This document shows positions 1 through 5,157 of a stretch of DNA of 11,975 bases, in pieces; the first letter of the stretch is position 1; each line of letters begins with the position of its first letter. The notes below the pieces were generated by a model that worked only from the letters and a program-made list of their open reading frames with translations, was not told where the DNA came from and did not search any database. Location of the stretch: assembly GCA_002315685.1 (NCBI GenBank), contig DCHX01000030.1:1-11975 (forward strand). Direction: 5' to 3'. Source of the stretch: Ruminococcaceae bacterium UBA1741. GTDB lineage: Bacteria; Bacillota; Clostridia; Oscillospirales; Acutalibacteraceae. A program made the position numbers and the translations under genes.

Positions 1-27
1 TGGGTTCGATTCCCATCACCCGCTCCA
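1..27 (+). tRNA. tRNA-Gly, 3' end only (cut by window edge)
   Basis: The visible piece holds the end of the T-stem (TGGG), the T-loop TTCGATT, the matching arm CCCAT, the acceptor strand CACCCGC, a U discriminator base and an encoded CCA. A 5' acceptor of GCGGGTG is implied. This acceptor with a U discriminator is typical of bacterial tRNA-Gly; tRNA-Leu with a similar acceptor uses A at the discriminator position, so it is excluded. The anticodon is outside the window. The gene is cut by the window start, not visibly broken. Its position at the end of a phage late operon makes its 3' end a likely att core. Confidence 0.87.
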
Positions 28-34
28 AAATAAG

Positions 35-60
35 AAACCGCTTTAATAGGCGGTTTTTTT
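35..60 (+). terminator. Rho-independent terminator of tRNA-Gly
   Basis: A 7-bp stem, AAACCGC (35-41) with GCGGTTT (50-56), closes an 8-base loop and runs straight into seven T residues (54-60), with further T-rich sequence to 70. It lies 8 bases after the encoded CCA and reads in the direction of the tRNA gene. Confidence 0.85.
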
Positions 61-94
61 ATTTTTTCTTTTAATATAAGGCTTTTTCAGATTG

Positions 95-125
95 TTTAAT
101 TTGACAATTTGTTAATCAAATTAAA
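95..125. repeat. 10-bp perfect inverted repeat in the tRNA-phage spacer
   Basis: TTTAATTTGA (95-104) is the exact reverse complement of TCAAATTAAA (116-125), with an 11-base centre. There is no T tract after it, so it is not a terminator. It could be an operator or a recombinase arm or accessory site near the putative attachment site, or simply an AT-rich coincidence. A TTGACA hexamer (101-106) lies inside it, but no good -10 box follows at normal spacing (TAAATA at 122-127 is only 15 bases away), so I do not call a promoter. Confidence 0.45.
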
Positions 126-150
126 TACATTTTATCGACACAAACAATTA

Positions 151-176
151 AAAGTCACACGAAAAAGTCACACGAA
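151..176. repeat. 13-nt perfect tandem duplication
   Basis: AAAGTCACACGAA occurs twice head to tail (151-163 and 164-176) between the inverted repeat and the phage terminator. Short direct repeats close to an attachment site can be integrase arm-binding sites; slippage is an equally good explanation. Nothing else is seen in the non-coding stretch 61-192. Confidence 0.5.
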
Positions 177-192
177 AACAAAAAAGCAAAAG

Positions 193-215
193 CACGGCGG
201 AACAGCTCCGCCGTG
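193..215 (-). terminator. Bidirectional terminator of the phage late operon
   Basis: A 9-bp GC-rich perfect stem, CACGGCGGA (193-201) with TCCGCCGTG (207-215), has a 5-base loop. On the minus strand it is followed by a T-rich run (complement of 178-192) and on the plus strand by TTTTTGTTTTT (216-226), so it can stop transcription both ways. It starts 9 bases past the stop codon of the last phage gene, as expected for the end of the lysis operon. Confidence 0.88.
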
Positions 216-224
216 TTTTTGTTT

Positions 225-512
225 TTATGGTACGATTTTCCACTTCGTAACCTCATCATTTATTTTATCAATAAACGAATTTCCGTTAAGAGCTTTGTAT
301 GCCGCAAAGGATTTGGTATATTCTTGAAATTCGTACTCCCTCAATTGCTTTTCGTCAAGATGCCTGTAATATGTAGAAACGATATTATGTCTTAGTTGGC
401 ATCTAATTCCCTCTATTAGATTTTTTGTCCATTTTGATATTTTGAAAATTGTAACGGTAGCCGCCGAAACTGTTACTATTCCGCCGCAGATTTTAAGAAT
501 TAACTGTATCAT
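225..512 (-). CDS. Small membrane-anchored phage protein of the lysis cassette
   Basis: A 95-residue protein, last gene of the operon. Residues 1-25 form a hydrophobic segment (MIQLILKICGGIVTVSAATV and onward) that probably anchors it in the membrane, followed by a basic patch (KISKWTK) and a charged soluble part. The C-terminal half carries YYRHL, YEFQEYTKSFAAYKALNGNS and FIDKINDEVTKW. I recall similar sequences beside holins in Firmicute phages, but they have no assigned function. Its start overlaps the holin stop as ATGA (509-512), so the two are probably translationally coupled. It could be a second holin, a holin modulator or another membrane factor for lysis; the sequence does not decide. 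The reading frame is secure, the function open. Confidence 0.8.
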   Translation of the reverse strand: MIQLILKICGGIVTVSAATVTIFKISKWTKNLIEGIRCQLRHNIVSTYYRHLDEKQLREYEFQEYTKSFAAYKALNGNSFIDKINDEVTKWKIVP

Positions 513-718
513 TTTTCATTATCTACCTCGGGAATACCGGCTAAGGAAGTAAGAATCGAGAGAACTCCGGCAAGTGCTGCGGTCGAAAGAACGACAGTCC
601 AGTTTACATCGGTTATCATAGCTGATGTTCCGATGGTAGCGATTGTAGTTTGCATAAATGTTTTTGTGGCTCTTGTAAAGGCAGCCTTCCACCATTTTTT
701 ACTTTTTAAGTTGTTCAT
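509..718 (-). CDS. Phage holin, r1t type
   Basis: A 69-residue protein that would form lesions in the cytoplasmic membrane and release the amidase to the wall. It has a basic N-terminus (KSKKWWKAAFTRATKTF), a first moderately hydrophobic segment around residues 22-36 (QTTIATIGTSAMI), and a second containing NWTVVLSTAALAGVLSILTS (residues 39-58), ending in a short charged tail. The pattern 'W..VLSTAALAGVLSILTSLAG' is characteristic of the r1t-like holin family. Its start overlaps the amidase stop as ATGA and its stop overlaps the start of the next gene as ATGA, the usual tight packing of holin-lysin genes. Here the order is lysin first, holin second. Confidence 0.9.
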   Translation of the reverse strand: MNNLKSKKWWKAAFTRATKTFMQTTIATIGTSAMITDVNWTVVLSTAALAGVLSILTSLAGIPEVDNEK

Positions 719-1848
719 ATATTTTTACCTCCGAAAATTGATTTGATACACTTAATTATAAACTCCGCTAATAGCGATAGAATATTTTGCTTTTGCTCGG
801 CCGTTATTTCTTCCGTTTCGGAAATCGCTTTCGCTTCCTCAGCAAGTCTTTCATATTCCTCTTTGGTTTTTTCTTCGGCAGCAATTCTTTCCGCTTCGGC
901 TTTTGCTTTTTCTTCGGCAGCAATTCTTTCCGCTTCGGCTTTGGCTTCCTCTTCCTTTTTTGCATCGCTAATCATTGTAGTAGTAAATAATGCTTGTCCT
1001 TTAAGGTCGATGTCGCCGACAAAAGCCTTAACGATATAATCGCCGTCGGGAAGAATGGGCGATAAAATCTTCACGCAAAATCCGTGATAACCGTTACCTA
1101 TTCCGGCATTGGCCAAGTCCTCACGATATAAGTCGGCTACAAAGTGATTTTTGTATTCCTTAACCATAACATCGTTTTTGTAAAATCGAGTGGTAATCAT
1201 AAGCTTAGTATCATCAACTGAGTTGTACGCCCATCCGGTCAGTGTGTAATCTTTGGCACTGTCTATCCATCCGATTATTTCTTCTTTCGGTTTTTCGACA
1301 ATAGCAATGCCCAATGTGTTAAGTATTCCGTGAGCAATAGCAACACCCATTGCTTTTTGTTCCGCTTTTGTATCAACTATCGCTATGTCGGTTGCGTTGT
1401 CAATGAACGCAACCTCAACTATAACGGCAGGCGGAACAGTTTCACGAATAAAAGCATAATAATCTTTCCCCTGTGTATTCTTCTTGATTTTTGCACCTCG
1501 ACTGTTTTGACCGAGTTTGCAAATTTGAGTAAGGATATTTTCTGCCAAAACCTTTGAGGTACCACCGCCGAAATGATAATATATCTCGGCACCGTCTCCT
1601 CCACCGGCATTGTGGTGAATATCTACCGCCAAATCGGGTGCATAGTTGTTGCACTCTTTTACTTCGTCGTTTACCGGGTCGTTCTCATCTTGCGAACGGC
1701 TTAAAAGTGTTGATACCCCGTGTATTTGAAGTTCTTCCGCACAGGCTTTCGCAATAGATAAGTTTAAGTCCTTCTCTTTAAGTCCGTTGCCGACTGCACC
1801 GCTGTCGCTTCCTCCGTGTCCAACACCGATAAATACCTTTTTTGCCAT
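715..1848 (-). CDS. N-acetylmuramoyl-L-alanine amidase (endolysin), Amidase_3 type
   Basis: The endolysin cuts the amide bond between N-acetylmuramic acid and the stem peptide. Residues 1-180 are an Amidase_3 zinc domain: GVGHGG with His11, Glu25, DIHHNA with His78, and IVEVAF with Glu145 as the expected zinc and catalytic residues (numbered from the start chosen here). A second domain at about 190-285 begins GWIDSAKDYTLTGWA and contains YREDLANAG and GFCVKI, probably a beta-sandwich accessory or wall-binding domain. Residues about 297-345 are a charged helical linker with a 13-residue repeat (KAEAERIAAEEKA type), followed by a hydrophobic basic tail, ILSLLAEFIIKCIKSIFGG. No signal peptide is seen, so export through the holin fits. 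Start: an ATG at 1857 abuts the AAAGG site with no spacing; the ATG at 1848 (MAKK) has a 9-base spacing and begins the conserved domain, so I use it (377 residues). Confidence 0.93.
   Translation of the reverse strand: MAKKVFIGVGHGGSDSGAVGNGLKEKDLNLSIAKACAEELQIHGVSTLLSRSQDENDPVNDEVKECNNYAPDLAVDIHHNAGGGDGAEIYYHFGGGTSKVLAENILTQICKLGQNSRGAKIKKNTQGKDYYAFIRETVPPAVIVEVAFIDNATDIAIVDTKAEQKAMGVAIAHGILNTLGIAIVEKPKEEIIGWIDSAKDYTLTGWAYNSVDDTKLMITTRFYKNDVMVKEYKNHFVADLYREDLANAGIGNGYHGFCVKILSPILPDGDYIVKAFVGDIDLKGQALFTTTMISDAKKEEEAKAEAERIAAEEKAKAEAERIAAEEKTKEEYERLAEEAKAISETEEITAEQKQNILSLLAEFIIKCIKSIFGGKNI
868..942 (-). repeat. 36-nt direct repeat with 39-nt period inside the amidase gene
   Basis: Positions 868-903 and 907-942 are identical, giving two copies of a 13-codon unit in the linker of the amidase (AEAERIAAEEK motif). 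A third, diverged unit follows in the protein (TKEEYERLAEEAK). Identical DNA indicates a recent duplication, so linker length may vary among relatives. It is coding repeat, not a CRISPR array. Confidence 0.85.
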
Positions 1849-1853
1849 AATAA

Positions 1854-1988
1854 TCATCCTTTCAGTTGTTTATAAACGAATTTTAATTTTTTGAATAATC
1901 CCATATTTTCTGGCGGCGGTTTAATGCCTAAGGATTTGCACGCCAATTTTTGTCTTTCGTAAGTGCTGTGTTTTTTACTTGTTGCCAT
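1854..1988 (-). CDS. Small basic phage protein, 44 residues, unknown function
   Basis: An open frame of 44 codons fills the space between the signal-peptidase-like gene and the amidase. The protein begins MATSKKHSTYERQKLACKSL, then GIKPPPENMG, and ends LFKKLKFVYKQLKG, so it is strongly basic (11 Lys, 1 Arg) with a possible amphipathic C-terminal helix and no transmembrane segment. Its start lies 14 bases inside the previous gene; a GGGAG site is present, with a rather long spacing of about 11 bases. Its stop lies just ahead of the amidase start and contains the AAAGG site used by the amidase. Tight fit and basic composition argue for a real gene. I do not recognise the family. Confidence 0.65.
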   Translation of the reverse strand: MATSKKHSTYERQKLACKSLGIKPPPENMGLFKKLKFVYKQLKG

Positions 1989-2349
1989 CTATTCTCATCT
2001 CCCGTAGAAAAATTGTACTGTGCAAAGGTTTGCCGAGTTTGTATGTTATATAACTTTCGGGAACATTTACAAAGTTTCGACTATTATTCTTGTTGTCGCC
2101 AAACAAGTTATAATATTTCATATTTCTTTTTTGTGTAATTTTAGTTATTCTTTTAACTACTCTACCTTTGGAACCTATACCTTCTGCAACTACTATATCG
2201 CCGATTTTTAGGTTTTTAGCCTTATTCAAATAATACATTTCTCCTTCGAATAAAGTGGGTTCCATAGACGGTCCTTGGATTATGGTTGATTTCTTAAATA
2301 ACATTGTAATGATGTCTAATATGATAAGTGCTAAATCACGCAAGTTCAT
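1975..2349 (-). CDS. Signal peptidase I-like (S26/S24 family) membrane protease
   Basis: A 124-residue protein with the layout of a minimal type I signal peptidase. Residues 5-18 (DLALIILDIITMLF) are a short hydrophobic anchor. GPSMEPT carries the expected nucleophile Ser28; KIGDIVV follows at 48-54; GRVVKRI carries the expected general base Lys66; FGDNKNNS (83-90) matches the GDN box; ESYITYKLGK (98-107) matches the final conserved strand. All catalytic elements are thus present. It is shorter than typical cellular enzymes (about 170-190 residues) and lacks the larger extracellular insert. LexA/UmuD-type S24 peptidases share the fold but have no membrane anchor. Start: AGGAGG (complement of 2351-2356) is only 1 base from the ATG but 7 bases from a TTG two codons later (2343), which may be the real start. 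The substrate is unknown. Confidence 0.85.
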   Translation of the reverse strand: MNLRDLALIILDIITMLFKKSTIIQGPSMEPTLFEGEMYYLNKAKNLKIGDIVVAEGIGSKGRVVKRITKITQKRNMKYYNLFGDNKNNSRNFVNVPESYITYKLGKPLHSTIFLREMRIDGNK

Positions 2350-2488
2350 CCCTCCTATATTCCGTCTTGCATACCGGGCATTCGATTACTATATCAAATC
2401 CGTCATCCATCCATATTGCAAAGCAATTAGGGCAAATAAATCTTTTACTTTCTAAATCAGGTGAAAGTGGCGGGATTTGTTTTTCCAT
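2336..2488 (-). CDS. Small zinc-ribbon protein, 50 residues
   Basis: The protein has two CPxC knuckles, CPNC (Cys19, Cys22) and CPVC (Cys37, Cys40), 14 residues apart, the geometry of a rubredoxin-like or zinc-ribbon fold that binds one zinc ion. The rest is a short acidic/basic mix with no membrane segment. An ATG at 2542 would give a longer frame, but it lies deep inside the dockerin-like gene with no good ribosome site. The ATG at 2488 has AGGTGG (complement of 2496-2501) at a 7-base spacing, so I take it as the start. It overlaps the preceding gene by 32 bases and the next by 14. The role is unknown; a structural or regulatory zinc protein is possible. Confidence 0.75.
   Translation of the reverse strand: MEKQIPPLSPDLESKRFICPNCFAIWMDDGFDIVIECPVCKTEYRRDELA
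2351..2356 (-). promoter_or_regulatory. Ribosome binding site that favours a TTG start for the signal peptidase-like gene
   Basis: The minus strand reads AGGAGG-G-ATG-AAC-TTG. The ATG at 2349 is one base from the Shine-Dalgarno core, which is normally too close. The in-frame TTG at 2343 is seven bases away, the spacing used by several other genes here. The product would lose only two residues (Met-Asn). Confidence 0.5.
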
Positions 2489-2867
2489 ATAGCAACCACC
2501 TCGAAAGAATAGTAATATCCGTGCCGGTAGTCGAGCCGTCATTATCTAAATCAAGATTATTGTGTTCAATGTTCGTTTTACCTGCGATATTTCTTTTCAT
2601 TCGGACTATATCTCTAACATCAAGACTTGTTTCGTTTGAGTTAGCTTTTTTATAGTCGTTGTATTTTCCGTAGAACATATTATATAGTGCGTTATAGTCG
2701 GTTTGGTTGAGCACGCCGTCTAACGATACATCATAGGTGTCGATGTAACTGTTTGCATCTATACATTCTTTGCATTTTTCAAGACTGTCAATATCAAGAG
2801 CAACGACCGCTAATACCTTTTGTTCGGTTAAGTTTTGCTTTTGAAAAAGCAGTTCAAGCATATTCAT
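2457..2867 (-). CDS. Dockerin-repeat protein in the phage tail/adhesion cluster
   Basis: A 136-residue protein without a signal peptide. The C-terminal part looks like a type I dockerin. Repeat A (residues 75-95) is degenerate in its calcium loop but keeps SLDVRDIVRMKRNIAG, including Asp83 and Asp86. Repeat B (106-128) is canonical, with LDLDNDGSTTGTD providing Asp106, Asp108, Asp110, Gly111 and Asp117, then ITILSRWLLYG. A third loop, DVSLDGVLNQTD (46-57) followed by YNALYNMFYGK, looks like another dockerin half. Known dockerins bind cohesin modules of scaffoldins in cellulosomes and amylosomes, and are normally on secreted enzymes. Here the gene is in a phage late operon, coupled by TAATG to the previous gene with a perfect AGGAGG at 7 bases. 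I infer a virion-surface adhesin; an unrelated EF-hand role is possible. Confidence 0.8.
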   Translation of the reverse strand: MNMLELLFQKQNLTEQKVLAVVALDIDSLEKCKECIDANSYIDTYDVSLDGVLNQTDYNALYNMFYGKYNDYKKANSNETSLDVRDIVRMKRNIAGKTNIEHNNLDLDNDGSTTGTDITILSRWLLYGKTNPATFT

Positions 2868-3322
2868 TATGATGCCTCCTCTTGTTCATCTTCGATTACT
2901 TCATTAACGACATTTGCCATAAGGCTATTGTCAATGTTACCGAAATCGCCTGCGGAAAGTCCGTAAAAATTTAATCGCAAATTTTGTAACAAGCGAATTA
3001 GATTGTATTCGGTATTGGATATTGCGATACTGTTTTCAGGTGCAGTCTCCCGCTCGTATATATCTTCAAATATGCTGTTGTCATCAAGTACAGCATATCT
3101 ATTAAGATTTTCATTTACGATATTTACGGTCATAAGACTATCGTTGTTTTTAATAACCGAACTGTTTATTGTGGGTGCGTTTTCGAGGGATGCAAGATAG
3201 CAAAGCAATAAAGACAAATCGTATTCGGTTTGATTAAGCTCTACCGATGCGGTAGGTTGCCCTGTTGTTGCCTTATCAATTGAAACACAACAGTTATTTT
3301 GAATGTTTGCAAAATACCGCAT
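2867..3322 (-). CDS. Phage protein with an internal duplication, unknown function
   Basis: A 151-residue soluble protein. Two segments resemble each other: residues 26-74, starting VELNQTEYDLSLLLCYLASL and ending NDSLMTVNIVNENLN, and residues 98-144, starting IAISNTEYNLIRLLQNLRLN and ending NSLMANVVNEVIED. Each has an 'NxTEY(D/N)L' opening, a leucine-rich helix and a closing 'SLM.(V/N).VNE' part, so the gene probably arose by tandem duplication. The C-terminus is acidic (EDEQEEAS). It starts one base before the stop of the preceding gene and has only a weak GGCGGTG site, so coupling is likely. It sits between tail-fibre-type proteins and the dockerin-like gene, which suggests a virion or assembly role. 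I do not recognise a family. Confidence 0.75.
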   Translation of the reverse strand: MRYFANIQNNCCVSIDKATTGQPTASVELNQTEYDLSLLLCYLASLENAPTINSSVIKNNDSLMTVNIVNENLNRYAVLDDNSIFEDIYERETAPENSIAISNTEYNLIRLLQNLRLNFYGLSAGDFGNIDNSLMANVVNEVIEDEQEEAS

Positions 3323-3838
3323 TTAATTCACCGCCCCGAACAAAACAAGCCACTCGTATTGGTAGCCTCCCCAGAATTTCTTTTGAGCGAAATTTGATAC
3401 ATTGCCGGAATTTAGATTATAGTTAGCAAAAGAAAGTGTAACTGTCCATACATTATTACTTTGCGATTTGGTAATAACGCAACCGTCAACTGTTACGGTA
3501 TTAGAGTTTGTGGGGAATGTTGCGTTTATAGTGGGTACTACAATAGTAGCGGTATAGCTTGCCAATATAGCAGATAATAATGCCTCGCAAACAATTCCTA
3601 CTCTTTGCGGTTCTCTCGCTAAGTTGGATATTGTAATACTGTCGGCAGAGCTTACAAGCGTAACATATCCTTCGTTTGCATAGGCAAGATTTGGTATGTC
3701 ATCCACCATATCCGAAAAGTCGGGAAGATGTATATTGCTTCCGACCGCAACACCTTTACTTATTATTGTATCTTTTAGGTCGGTTTGAGCGTTCTTAACG
3801 CTTTGTATCTTTGTAAGTACACTTTGTAGCGTTGCCAT
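3323..3838 (-). CDS. Tail fibre-like protein with phage N-terminal anchor module
   Basis: A 171-residue protein. Residues 1-50 form a helical start, MATLQSVLTKIQSVKNAQTD, then ISKGVAVGSNIHLPDFSDMV. This layout, a helix then 'KG..VG......F.D....', recurs at the start of the leucine-rich-repeat protein upstream in the operon and of many Firmicute phage tail proteins, where it probably attaches variable domains to the baseplate. Residues 55-171 are beta-rich, with many Ser, Thr and Val and aromatic residues near the end (KKFWGGYQYEWLVLFGAV), suiting a trimeric or lectin-like tip. It has a GGAGG site at 7 bases. The binding target is unknown. Confidence 0.75.
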   Translation of the reverse strand: MATLQSVLTKIQSVKNAQTDLKDTIISKGVAVGSNIHLPDFSDMVDDIPNLAYANEGYVTLVSSADSITISNLAREPQRVGIVCEALLSAILASYTATIVVPTINATFPTNSNTVTVDGCVITKSQSNNVWTVTLSFANYNLNSGNVSNFAQKKFWGGYQYEWLVLFGAVN

Positions 3839-3839
3839 A

Positions 3840-4079
3840 TTACTCCCTCCCCATTATCTCGAAAGCCGTATTTATTACATTATCTACCGCATTCTTTCCT
3901 TGTGTTTGGTCGGCGAGCTTCCAAAGACGGTTAAACACTTGCGTTCTTGAAAGTGTTGGATATTGAAGAATAACCGAAAATTCGTCTTGTGTCATTTGAA
4001 TTGATTTCTTTTCAGTGTCCCCCACTCCTTCTAATACAACCGTATCGTTTTCGCCGTAAGTTATAATAAACTGTTTCAT
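3840..4079 (-). CDS. Small phage protein, unknown function
   Basis: A 79-residue soluble protein: MKQFIITYGENDTVVLEGVG, then a helical part with QMTQDEFSVILQYPTLSRTQ and VFNRLWKLADQTQ. It has no cysteines, membrane segment or recognised motif. Its start overlaps the previous stop as ATGA, with a GGAGG site about 10 bases upstream; the next gene starts 1 base past its stop. Small proteins at this place in tail operons can be assembly chaperones or minor baseplate proteins, but nothing in the sequence proves it. Confidence 0.7.
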   Translation of the reverse strand: MKQFIITYGENDTVVLEGVGDTEKKSIQMTQDEFSVILQYPTLSRTQVFNRLWKLADQTQGKNAVDNVINTAFEIMGRE

Positions 4080-4915
4080 TCTTCATCATCCTCCGTCTCA
4101 AATTTTGAAAGCATTGTATAAATCTTGTTGTTAAACACTGAATAATAAATAAGAGGATTAGCCGAATAGTCGGTTGCAAGAGCATTAAGAGCCGTATATA
4201 AATTTGCATCAACATAACATCTCATTGCCCTAACCGCCGTACCCGCTTTAACATACTGTATTAGGTGCTTGTCGGGCACATTACCTTCGCCCGCCGTGGT
4301 AGTATGCTCGGTTATTCCGAACAACGGAACCGTTGCCCACTCGGCAGGAGTTGTTTGTGCCTTAAAGTATTTGTTAAGCTCAAATTCGGGTGCGGTCGAG
4401 CCTGTAACGGAAGTACAAGTATATTCGAGCTTATAATAAGTATTGGTTGCAAAAGTCGGCATACCGTCCGCAATACTTACGGGAGTATATACGGTTGTAT
4501 TTCCCTCGCCCTGCGATACCGTATAATAATATTTATAACGGGTAGTCCAATCACTCGGTTGTGTAGCAAGAAGTGTATATGTAGGCGTACCCTCAAAGTA
4601 TGATGCGAAGTTTGTGTCCCAATCGCTCGGCTCTTCGTCAAGCATATAATAAGAGCCTACGGACGAAGAAGCCAAAGAATGTATCTTATTTATAAGGGCG
4701 GTGTAATGATTTTTGAAAAAATCCACCATCATATTTGCAATAACGGTTGACTCATTATAGAAGTTTACCGCTCTTACAATGGTGTTTTTTGTCCTCGCAT
4801 CAACAATCAGGCAAATAGGAACATCTGTCGCCTGCGTGGAGGTTATCATATATTTGTTAGCCCCTAATTTTGTTGCTCTAATATGTAAATTCAAAGTTGT
4901 TTTTGGTATTAACAT
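4076..4915 (-). CDS. Phage structural protein with repeated PSDW/YY motifs
   Basis: A 279-residue protein. The N-terminal 90 residues are mixed (HIRATKLGANKYMITSTQAT, NFYNESTVIANMMVDFFKNH) and the C-terminal 60 are helical and acidic at the end (ETEDDEE). Between them lies a Trp/Tyr-rich part with three related units: PSDW (96-99) with SYFEGTPTYTLL, PSDW (120-123) with YKYYYT and VYTPV, and PAEW (190-193) in a more degraded unit. An intervening stretch reads MPTFATNTYYKLEY. Units of the type 'P(A/S)DW...Y..YY...YTPV...P.F...TYYK' are widespread in phage proteins of gut Clostridia, seemingly as small exposed beta domains. Position next to BppU and the repeat protein suggests a baseplate or tail-tip protein. 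The exact role is unknown. It has AGGAGG at 10 bases. Confidence 0.75.
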   Translation of the reverse strand: MLIPKTTLNLHIRATKLGANKYMITSTQATDVPICLIVDARTKNTIVRAVNFYNESTVIANMMVDFFKNHYTALINKIHSLASSSVGSYYMLDEEPSDWDTNFASYFEGTPTYTLLATQPSDWTTRYKYYYTVSQGEGNTTVYTPVSIADGMPTFATNTYYKLEYTCTSVTGSTAPEFELNKYFKAQTTPAEWATVPLFGITEHTTTAGEGNVPDKHLIQYVKAGTAVRAMRCYVDANLYTALNALATDYSANPLIYYSVFNNKIYTMLSKFETEDDEE

Positions 4916-4917
4916 AA

Positions 4918-5157
4918 TCAGGTAACCTCCTCTAATTTGCTTGAAATTAAATCTATCGCCGATTGCGGTAATTCAATTTCGGGATTATTCATAGCTGCCT
5001 CTATTATATTTGCCTCGGCCGTTGTTATTTCACTCCAATTCGAAGCACTGTCGTTAGCACCGAGCATAACACTGACTGCAATAGTCTCTCCGTTGGTAAG
5101 CCTCTTACCTTCTCCTGCGGTAATGGTTGTAACTCCGTTTGATGTATTTGTAGTCAT
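4918..5157 (-). CDS. Small phage protein, unknown function
   Basis: A 79-residue soluble protein: MTTNTSNGVTTITAGEGKRL, then NGETIAVSVMLGANDSASNW, then SEITTAEANIIEAAMNNPEI and a helical end ISSKLEEVT. There are no cysteines or membrane segments. Two starts are possible. The ATG at 5172 lies against the AAAGG site with no spacing. The ATG at 5157 forms a TAATG overlap with the stop of the preceding gene, like others in this operon, so I chose it, although the ribosome site is then far away (about 11-15 bases). It is probably a minor tail or assembly protein; I do not recognise the family. Confidence 0.72.
   Translation of the reverse strand: MTTNTSNGVTTITAGEGKRLTNGETIAVSVMLGANDSASNWSEITTAEANIIEAAMNNPEIELPQSAIDLISSKLEEVT

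Noticed and set aside
101..127. Promoter with TTGACA at 101-106
   Set aside because: No good -10 box lies at 16-18 bases, and no plus-strand gene follows before the terminator.
109..395. Plus-strand open frames across the spacer and the first phage gene
   Set aside because: They run through the strong terminator stem at 193-215 and antisense to the membrane protein gene. They have no ribosome site and low-complexity Lys/Phe-rich products.
868..942. CRISPR-like direct repeats
   Set aside because: There are only two copies, in frame with a 39-nt period inside the amidase gene and no unique spacers; it is a coding duplication.
743..1039. Plus-strand frames rich in Ser/Ala/Phe opposite the amidase
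   Set aside because: They are antisense shadows of the repeated Glu/Ala/Lys linker codons; the amidase on the other strand has clear zinc motifs.
1849..1857. ATG at 1857 as start of the amidase
   Set aside because: It touches the AAAGG ribosome site without spacing. The ATG at 1848 is at 9 bases and begins the conserved domain.
2489..2542. Upstream ATG extending the zinc-ribbon protein by 18 residues
   Set aside because: It would increase the overlap with the dockerin-like gene to 86 bases and has no good ribosome site; the ATG at 2488 has AGGTGG at 7 bases.
4265..4603. 112-codon plus-strand frame
   Set aside because: It is antisense to the PSDW/YY structural protein, with no ribosome site and no family resemblance.
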